From: an uncultured Candidatus Saccharibacteria bacterium | GTDB lineage: Bacteria > Patescibacteriota > Saccharimonadia > Saccharimonadales > Saccharimonadaceae | Reading direction: 5' to 3' | Length of the DNA stretch: 64,000 nt | Assembly: GCA_938018005.1 (NCBI GenBank) | Contig: CALIJG010000020.1 | Span: forward strand, 186,001 to 250,000 | In this document: in pieces, positions 59,501-64,000 of the stretch | Layout: each line of letters starts with the position of its first letter | Numbering within the stretch: position 1 is the first letter of the stretch | Translations under genes and position numbers: made by a program | Notes under the pieces: model-generated | What the model saw: the letters and a program-made list of their open reading frames with translations, nothing else | What the model was told of the DNA's origin: nothing | Databases searched by the model: none

Positions 59501-61684
59501 ATCCTCATTTGCCAACAATGTTTCAAGAATAAATGGTTCTTGCTCTGCCACAAAGTGCCTTTTGTTTGCAACTGTTTTGCGCAGTGTTGCACCAATATTA
59601 TCAGCAATATACCGCATGGACGGTTTGCGCGATTCTGAATCGTTATTATCTTGCAAGATTGTCTTATGCACCGCCTGGCTACTTATTTTGTCGAAATCAA
59701 AGTCATAACTAAAGTGATCAATGAACCGTTTTCTCTCACCTGTTTCTGTGTCGATATCATCATTTCCTTGATAAAATTGCGGCAAGATCGCTGGCGCTAC
59801 CAACATGAGGTGATGAATCTTGTGCGGCAATTTCTCCAGCACACGCATCGCAACCAACCCGCCCAGGCTATGACCAATCAGGACGGTATTCTCGTCAAAT
59901 GCAACATTGTCAAGCACATATTGCACCTGCTCAACCTCTGTTGGGTTGTCCGTATTGGGGAGCTGCGGCGCCTGTACTTTGGCACCACGCTGCTCTAATT
60001 CGTGCTTAAGCCACGGGATAAAGTTCTTGTCGTTCCTGCCTGTGTATCCATGGAGAATCACGTAGTTGTACTGCGAAATATCGTCGCGCTGCGCCATAAA
60101 TGCTTCAATCGCCTGCTGAGTTACACCCGTCACGGGACGGCTTAACAACTCTTCTGGCGCACCTGTGGCGAAGCCTGCACCCTCGTGTAGTTTGAGTTTT
60201 TCAGCGTCCACACCAGTAATAATGTAAATAGAACATGCCACATTCGTTCCATTTTCGTGCTTGACAGTCTGTAATAATAGGCTGTTCGAATCTACCTCAA
60301 GCTCAAGCTCCTCCTGAAGCTCACGGCGCAGTGTCTCAATTGGCGACTCACCCTCATGGCTCGTCCCACCAAAGAGACTCACCATACCCGGATTCGTGAT
60401 ACCTGGCTTATCATCTCGCTGCTGTGCGATGAGTTTGCCATTCGTATCCACCAACAAAGCACCGACATAACTCCTCTCGCATTCGTCAAAGCCTGCTGGC
60501 TTTTGCGTATCATCAACTATTTCACCGTTCAAAAGTTGCTTTACTCGCTGCTCAATTTCATCACGCGCTATCCGATTTTTTTCGATACTCTCGTTGCGTG
60601 GATCGGTCACGTTCCACCAAATAATATTATCACCCCTGAGCCAGTCTGGCGTCTGGGATTTTTCCGCTAGATTAACGATCAAATCATAATCACCCAACTT
60701 ATCGGCCGTAAGCAGTTGCCGTTTATGTCCACTGATGTCAATACCCACTTCTTGCATCGTCTCGCTGCTTTTAGCCGGCTTATGGCTCATGGCTTCGAAA
60801 TCACTCAACGTTGGAGCTTCGTCCCATTTTTTCTCTGGGTTCAACCCAGCCGAATCGGCATTTTGAGAGTGAGAATAGTGGTTATAAAATCCCTGTGCCA
60901 TCTGCGAGCGCGCGGCATTTGCATTACATACAAACAAGACTTTTGAATGCTCATTTAGTACTATTTTGCGACTCGCCTTACTATCTTTTAACTTAAACTT
61001 CACATACACACTCGGGTCGGTCACTGTCTGGTAGGCGTCGTTGTCCATCGTTACTTCGGCCTTGCTCACAGGGGTGGCGAACTTGGTGTCGTACATCAGC
61101 ACCTTTTCGCCTTCGTAGATTTTGCCAGCCTTATGCAGCTGCTTAAAGGCCCACCAGACGCTCTCCATAAAGTCCTTATCCATGGTGCGGTAGGCGCCTT
61201 TGAAGTCCACCCAGCGGCCGATACGGTCGATCACACCCTGCCACGTCTCGCTATTGGCCACCATGCTTTCGCGCGCCTTGGTGATGTATTTTTCCAGGCT
61301 GATAGTCGGCAACGGATTACCGTCCTTATCCAGCGGTGCTGGCTGGTCGCTACTCGTCACAATCTGGCGCCGATCCACAATATTCAGCTGCTTTTCGACA
61401 AAATTCTCTGCTGGCAGCCCATGGCAGTCCCACCCCCAGCGGCGCTCGACGCGCTTGCCTTTCATTGTCCAGTAGCGCGGCACTGCATCTTTCACAATAC
61501 TACTCAGCAACGTACCGTGGTGCGGTACACCAGTGATAAACGGTGGCCCGTCATAAAAAACGTAGGCATTATCCGCCGGCCGCTGCGCCACCGACTTCTC
61601 AAATGTCTGGTCATCCTTCCAGCGCTGCACCCAATCTTTCTCGTATTCTGCCGCTCGGCGGCGTGTGCCGTGTGTGAATTTCAT
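56597..61684 (-). CDS. ileS: Isoleucyl-tRNA synthetase with four embedded enzyme domains
   Basis: 1,695 residues; ordinary IleS has about 1,050. The core is complete: HIGH-type PHHGT (54-58), editing domain with TTTPWTLPANL (738-748), KMSKS (1298-1302) and the anticodon domain. Extra domains interrupt the editing domain at two sites. Site 1 (about 247-712): a low-molecular-weight phosphatase/ArsC-like domain with CNANAARS (Cys253, Arg259) and DPRN; a Nudix domain with GESPIETLRRELQEEL; an RBBP9-like hydrolase with GHSLGG (Ser606), DNND and His710. Site 2 (about 768-935): a second RBBP9-like hydrolase with THSLGA (Ser833), Asp900-902 and His928. All four look intact. AAGGAGG precedes the ATG. 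Last gene of a T-box-led operon. Confidence 0.92.
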   Translation of the reverse strand: MKFTHGTRRRAAEYEKDWVQRWKDDQTFEKSVAQRPADNAYVFYDGPPFITGVPHHGTLLSSIVKDAVPRYWTMKGKRVERRWGWDCHGLPAENFVEKQLNIVDRRQIVTSSDQPAPLDKDGNPLPTISLEKYITKARESMVANSETWQGVIDRIGRWVDFKGAYRTMDKDFMESVWWAFKQLHKAGKIYEGEKVLMYDTKFATPVSKAEVTMDNDAYQTVTDPSVYVKFKLKDSKASRKIVLNEHSKVLFVCNANAARSQMAQGFYNHYSHSQNADSAGLNPEKKWDEAPTLSDFEAMSHKPAKSSETMQEVGIDISGHKRQLLTADKLGDYDLIVNLAEKSQTPDWLRGDNIIWWNVTDPRNESIEKNRIARDEIEQRVKQLLNGEIVDDTQKPAGFDECERSYVGALLVDTNGKLIAQQRDDKPGITNPGMVSLFGGTSHEGESPIETLRRELQEELELEVDSNSLLLQTVKHENGTNVACSIYIITGVDAEKLKLHEGAGFATGAPEELLSRPVTGVTQQAIEAFMAQRDDISQYNYVILHGYTGRNDKNFIPWLKHELEQRGAKVQAPQLPNTDNPTEVEQVQYVLDNVAFDENTVLIGHSLGGLVAMRVLEKLPHKIHHLMLVAPAILPQFYQGNDDIDTETGERKRFIDHFSYDFDFDKISSQAVHKTILQDNNDSESRKPSMRYIADNIGATLRKTVANKRHFVAEQEPFILETLLANEDSDDAFLLAWTTTPWTLPANLMLAVNPDMTYCEVKVSKGTKNVFLISGKHAYASREYYPQLKQQLEQQGYTVTIIDHINPDSPDLAENVEQLAQYDFTHAHVVTHSLGAATFLKYLQDANMTVASLTMIAPAYGVSNSSDKQWKQESGYVDLAVDLSQVRRKIAQRPTIIYSDDADVLNQGFAQLGKELGAATQYEPGKGHFFTAEKSLAPEITLPLSEKLILAEEALERTLQDEKHQPLEYDVLRTFPGSELVGKKYQPLGTGSTWPGSDKIHTIYAADFVSHESGTGIVHIAPAYGEDDFELGKANGIAPFHVIDDNGYYTDSNYKGLEVWDNNKFIAKDLKEKGAVWKIEYIRHEYPFNPRSKQRIMYRAIPSWFFDIQGQKPLMLDENEHINWFPRHLKHGRFAKNIEQAPDWNLSRDRFWATAMPVWKGDRGTVKVVGSYAELKELSGVELDDYHRPWVDDITFTIDGETFTRIDKVLDCWFESGSMPFAQLHYPFENQAKFEQNYPADFIVEYIGQVRAWFYYVHAVNAALAEIGAFGEAGAQHKNAYSNVITTGVVAGNDGRKMSKSLGNFTDPNELMDKFSADSLRFLLLSSPLLNGEDFALHDKDVGDVARKLAMIWNMYDFFTMYAEVDEFTFPYDTASSDAFLVHRITNTAHSDTPESLSRTGTENSFQISVDIDKLSNPLDIWIISRLHELVAEVERQMDAYNIPDALSPILPFLDDASNWYVRRSRRRFWKSEDDGDKSDAYRTLHYVLVRLSYLLAPFTPFLAEELYHNLTGDDESIHLKDWLPAGAVDEQIIAEMKAVRDVINDGLSQRASQGVKVRQPLLKLSMNQTDYQQLKPYEDVICEELNIKFLEELGETPDKPILDDTITPELKREGLMREVIRHVQSARKKAGLQVDDRIMLHLATNDEQLRQALTEYADTIASETLATMQQPGDVLYQTTATVDGAELQISLAKA
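57460..57545 (-). repeat. Hairpin-rich in-frame insertion within ileS
   Basis: CTGGAAC (57464-57470) with GTTCCAG (57480-57486), and CCGTAT (57520-57525) with ATACGG (57531-57536). The segment encodes a polar stretch between the catalytic core and the anticodon domain (ITNTAHSDTPESLSRTG region). Confidence 0.35.
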
Positions 61685-61757
61685 TGGTTTCCTCCTTGAT
61701 TTATCTTATACTGCTTATTCAATTGCATTAAGTTTTAGCCAGATTGCTGTATGTATA

Positions 61758-62384
61758 TCATATTGTACCTCTGTAATATTCATACACTCTCTGCGCCATT
61801 CGCCTATGCCCTTGCAGCGAGAAATGGACACCATCAGGCGCATAGTCACCATTGTCATCAAGTGGATTATTAATGGTTGTGTGAACAGTACGTAGCTTTT
61901 CGTTGATGCAATGTAGCTTGCTAGCAAGCGGCTTATAGCGCTGAACTGGCGCAATAGCAGGTGCAATATACCACACATTACCACTGCTAACCATGTCATT
62001 CTCGCTATCGGCTGCATAGGCCCGCGTGTAGGTACTATACCACTGTAAATCAGCCACAATTTGCTCATCCGAAGCTCTCTTATAAGATGCATCATTCACG
62101 CCAAGCGCAATAATCACTCCCTCCACCGGACTAGCCTCTCGCAGTGCTATTTCGTAACCAATCTTGCCACCAAGATATGGTGCCTGCTCTGCATACTCCC
62201 CTGCTGTCCGTCCACACAGCCCTGCTTGAATAATGTCATACTCATCACCGAGTAATTGCTGGAGGATATTCGGCCATTGCTGTTTGGCAGCATAGCGCCC
62301 CAACGGAACGCCATTCTCGCCAAAGCCCTTGTCGCCCCAGACGTTCGAGTCACCGTAGATAAGGATTCGCCCAGGTTGCATCAC
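61758..62384 (-). CDS. SGNH/GDSL-family hydrolase
   Basis: 208 residues, no signal peptide. Block I ILIYGDSNVWG (Ser13), block II LCGRTAG, block III ALGVNDASY and block V DGVHFSLQGH supply the Ser, Gly, Asn and Asp/His of the family. Members deacetylate or de-esterify sugars, lipids or other small esters. It overlaps the GNAT gene by four bases and lies 73 bases before ileS in the same operon. Confidence 0.88.
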   Translation of the reverse strand: MMQPGRILIYGDSNVWGDKGFGENGVPLGRYAAKQQWPNILQQLLGDEYDIIQAGLCGRTAGEYAEQAPYLGGKIGYEIALREASPVEGVIIALGVNDASYKRASDEQIVADLQWYSTYTRAYAADSENDMVSSGNVWYIAPAIAPVQRYKPLASKLHCINEKLRTVHTTINNPLDDNGDYAPDGVHFSLQGHRRMAQRVYEYYRGTI

Positions 62385-62956
62385 CCCTCACCTCGCACTT
62401 GCTTTGTCATCAAATAATACTCACCAGCTTCATCAGTGCCATCCGTTCGATGGTACACGCTGGTGAAGGTTGGCTTGTCTGCCACTAATCGATACATATA
62501 GCCACGCTTCTCGTAGATACCCATCGCCCTCTTGTTGGTAACATCTACCGCCAGGCCAACTCGGTCAAACCCCTGCTGACACGCTTCGTTCTCCGCTGCA
62601 GCGAGTAATTGCGAGGCAATACCACGACCACGATACTGTTTTGCCACCTCAAGTGCATTAATCTGCGGCAGGTCAGGGTACTCATCTTCAATCCTCACTG
62701 ATGGCTCATCAATCTCTGGTCGCTCAGTCCAATCATGCCGCAGTGTCACCCGTCCCACATAACGGCCGTCCTCCACTGCAGCAAACACCACCGCCTTGCC
62801 CTGCATAGCCAGCTCTGCAAGCGTTGCTTCATAGCGATCAGAAATACCCATATCTTGCTTGAGTAACGCAAACTGCTCGCTGCCTGGCACGACTGTTGTA
62901 ATGCAGGCGGGTGCTTTCTCATAGGTGTGCGGCGGCTGTCGCCAATGTTCAGGCAT
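62381..62956 (-). CDS. GNAT-family N-acetyltransferase
   Basis: 191 residues. INALEVAKQYRGRGIASQLL is motif A (acetyl-CoA loop YRGRGIA); GLAVDVTNKRAMGIYEKRGY is motif B, as in RimI-like enzymes. Substrate unknown. It overlaps both neighbours by a few bases, so it is translationally coupled within the ileS operon. Confidence 0.85.
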   Translation of the reverse strand: MPEHWRQPPHTYEKAPACITTVVPGSEQFALLKQDMGISDRYEATLAELAMQGKAVVFAAVEDGRYVGRVTLRHDWTERPEIDEPSVRIEDEYPDLPQINALEVAKQYRGRGIASQLLAAAENEACQQGFDRVGLAVDVTNKRAMGIYEKRGYMYRLVADKPTFTSVYHRTDGTDEAGEYYLMTKQVRGEG

Positions 62957-63482
62957 GGTTGTACTCCACTTCTTTTCGCTTTTGGTATACAGAGCGGAGC
63001 GTTGCTTTTATTGTTGCATCAAGCGGCTGAGCTCGGTATACATCTCTGTCGCTATAGCCAATTGCACCATTATGGTTGGTATATAACGTGACATGTGGAA
63101 TAATGAACTCCGCCTGAGGTATCAGTTCACGAATTGCATCGCGCCACGCTTCGAGCTCGCCCCACTGGGCAAGTGCAATAATTGTCTCGCGACCCTTTGC
63201 ATTGTCGACCAATCTACAGAACTCACCCGTCAATTCCGGCTTTGTCGTCATCGCTGCACCAGCCGTACGTGAGAGTTGCTCAAGCTGCCCATAGCCAGCC
63301 TCGTCCACCCCATACTCGCCAAGTACCTCAAACAGCGACAGATGAAATTCATCGGCCTTCAGAGACAAGCCCGCAATCTCCCGCGGAAAATTCATAGCGC
63401 GAATCATGTCAGTCGTATCATACATAATGTAATCATACTCCCGATCAATTGCAAAGCTCGTCACACGATTATTTTGCTGCAT
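62949..63482 (-). CDS. 2H-phosphoesterase-like protein
   Basis: 177 residues. Two His-x-Ser/Thr motifs, FHLSLFEV (His47) and PHVTLYT (His130), 83 residues apart, fit the 2H phosphoesterase fold, whose members open cyclic phosphates or process RNA ends and nucleotides. The surrounding alpha/beta pattern agrees. No close family is recognised, so the call rests on the paired motifs. Start overlaps the end of the 36-residue gene. Confidence 0.5.
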   Translation of the reverse strand: MQQNNRVTSFAIDREYDYIMYDTTDMIRAMNFPREIAGLSLKADEFHLSLFEVLGEYGVDEAGYGQLEQLSRTAGAAMTTKPELTGEFCRLVDNAKGRETIIALAQWGELEAWRDAIRELIPQAEFIIPHVTLYTNHNGAIGYSDRDVYRAQPLDATIKATLRSVYQKRKEVEYNHA

Positions 63483-63579
63483 AGTGCTTATCTTCTTTCC
63501 TCCATAGCTCTACACAACCTGCCGCGTGTATTTCGCAAATGGTACACTGCAAGGCTGGCGTGTAGGCTGGCAATGGCAT
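63469..63579 (-). CDS. 36-residue zinc-knuckle-like micro-protein
   Basis: AAAGGAG lies five bases before the ATG. MPLPAYTPALQCTICEIH opens it; C-x2-C-x2-H-x3-C (residues 12-22) fits a small zinc knuckle. It overlaps the next gene by 14 bases, so it may work as a leader frame feeding ribosomes to the 2H gene, or as a real zinc peptide. First gene after the T-box leader. Confidence 0.55.
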   Translation of the reverse strand: MPLPAYTPALQCTICEIHAAGCVELWRKEDKHYAAK

Positions 63580-63596
63580 GGCTACTCCTTTATATA

Positions 63597-63863
63597 ATTA
63601 AAAATCACCTCTTCTGGGCTTCGAGAATCCGCTGGGTATTCGCGCGGACGGTACCATCTCGATTCCAAAAGAAGTGATTCTAGCCGGAGCCTCGGGGCTG
63701 GTTGCACAGGCCTTGGGGCGCGCCGTCTGGTTCTTTCAGCACTTAATTATTGCCTTGTCGCAGCATTCGCGGCGGGGTCTACTAAGCCAAGGCCGTTCTT
63801 CCCGCAGGCTTCGTGGGTGATAGCCACTCATTTTGCGCACCACAAGCTACGCAAAAATGCCTC
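63597..63863 (-). promoter_or_regulatory. Probable T-box riboswitch of the ileS operon
   Basis: On the minus strand the antiterminator is clear: CGAGA pairs with TCTCG, then the bulge TGGTACCG (63649-63656), which matches the T-box tRNA-end-binding sequence, then TCCGC with GCGGA. Below it a 15-position helix (63603-63617 with 63665-63679) leads into TTTTT. Upstream are several hairpins and an ATC triplet (63819-63821), a candidate isoleucine specifier. A canonical stem I cannot be traced by eye. Since the operon ends in ileS, sensing of uncharged tRNA-Ile fits. Confidence 0.65.
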
Positions 63864-63870
63864 TGGGCCT

Positions 63871-63899
63871 ATTGTAGCGCACTAGCCGCAAAACCAAAA
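63871..63899 (-). promoter_or_regulatory. Promoter of the T-box leader
   Basis: On the minus strand TTTTGG, 17 bases, TACAAT (63871-63876); start near 63863. Confidence 0.5.
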
Positions 63900-63912
63900 G
63901 TACTTACACATC

Positions 63913-63951
63913 AAGATATAGCCCAATTAATCTAACTAGCTATATCTTTTT
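63913..63951 (+). terminator. Terminator-like hairpin near the window end
   Basis: AAGATATAGC with GCTATATCTT, 16-base loop, then TTTT on the plus strand. It may belong to a gene outside the window acting in either direction. Nothing else is supported in 63952-64000. Confidence 0.45.
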
Positions 63952-64000
63952 ACTCTCATGCAGGATGACTACTCAGCGCCGCACACTCCCTGTACCGAAA

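Noticed and set aside
61715..62095. Second minus-strand frame within the SGNH hydrolase
   Set aside because: It is a different frame of the same DNA; the SGNH frame has all four family blocks and good coupling.
63597..63863. RNase P RNA, 6S RNA, SRP RNA or tmRNA
   Set aside because: I looked for their conserved cores on both strands (for tmRNA an Ala-Ala-stop tag, for SRP the GGAA-loop domain, for RNase P the paired P4 sequences) and found none. The T-box antiterminator explains the 3' part better.
1..64000. UGA recoding to glycine as in Absconditabacteria/Gracilibacteria
   Set aside because: uS17 and the leader frame at 26002 end in TGA at the expected length, and no in-frame TGA interrupts a conserved gene.
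1..64000. CRISPR arrays, insertion sequences, prophage
   Set aside because: No spaced direct repeats, transposase motifs or phage structural genes were seen. The lone HNH gene is not enough to call a mobile element.

Overview
The window most likely comes from a reduced-genome bacterium of the Patescibacteria (CPR), probably a Saccharibacteria (TM7) relative. The evidence: the ribosomal protein run goes S5-L15 with no L30 gene between them (L30 is known to be missing across CPR); a classic core cluster has kept its order but lost its biosynthetic genes; many small genes of unknown family sit at operon boundaries; UGA is a stop (uS17 ends in TGA), which argues against the recoded Absconditabacteria/Gracilibacteria. 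The lineage call is inference from gene content, not from a search.

Layout. 0-3 kb: a membrane-anchored glycosidase-like surface protein. 3-13 kb (minus strand): lysS, a cationic envelope protein, greA, proS, a CPBP-type membrane protease, rseP, uppS, frr, tsf, rpsB. This is the familiar rpsB-tsf-pyrH-frr-uppS-cdsA-dxr-rseP-proS order without pyrH, cdsA and dxr. Two intergenic gaps in it hold copies of one conserved, foldable element (7888-8003 and 11668-11790). 13.4-22.3 kb: large proteins of unknown family, one with a caspase-like His-Gly/Cys pattern, interleaved with rpmE (L31 type B) and prfA. 22.4-23.4 kb: a small membrane protein and a locus of two micro-genes (one Trp-rich, one Cys/His-rich) separated by interlocked hairpins. 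23.4-36.7 kb (minus): ribosomal operon L3-L4-L23-L2-S19-L22-S3-L16-L29-S17-L14-L24-L5-S14-S8, then a strong terminator and 4.5 kb of unknown genes, then a separately promoted L6-L18-S5-L15. 36.8-42.6 kb: prmC, four related proteins of unknown function, L21, a nucleotide-glycosidase-like protein and a CAP-domain surface protein. 42.8-46.7 kb: GNAT and phosphate acetyltransferase genes sharing a 20-base divergent promoter, then a nucleotide-sanitation operon (NADAR, MazG-deoxyribosyltransferase fusion, Ham1). 46.9-56.4 kb: ligA (zinc finger lost), a multi-hairpin intergenic element, htpX/lemA, tRNA-Leu(UAA), tRNA-Cys(GCA) and an ABC exporter. 56.6-63.9 kb (minus): an operon behind a probable T-box leader, ending in an exceptional 1,695-residue isoleucyl-tRNA synthetase with a phosphatase-like, a Nudix and two alpha/beta-hydrolase domains embedded in its editing domain.

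Two expression habits are visible. First genes of transcripts often have a -10 box ending 6-9 bases before the ATG and no Shine-Dalgarno site, so their mRNAs should be leaderless. Genes inside operons carry AAGGAGG-type sites or overlap their neighbours. The genes with known roles are mainly translation, protein quality control and envelope proteolysis. The unknown genes lie between conserved blocks and look to my eye more AT-rich than the ribosomal genes.
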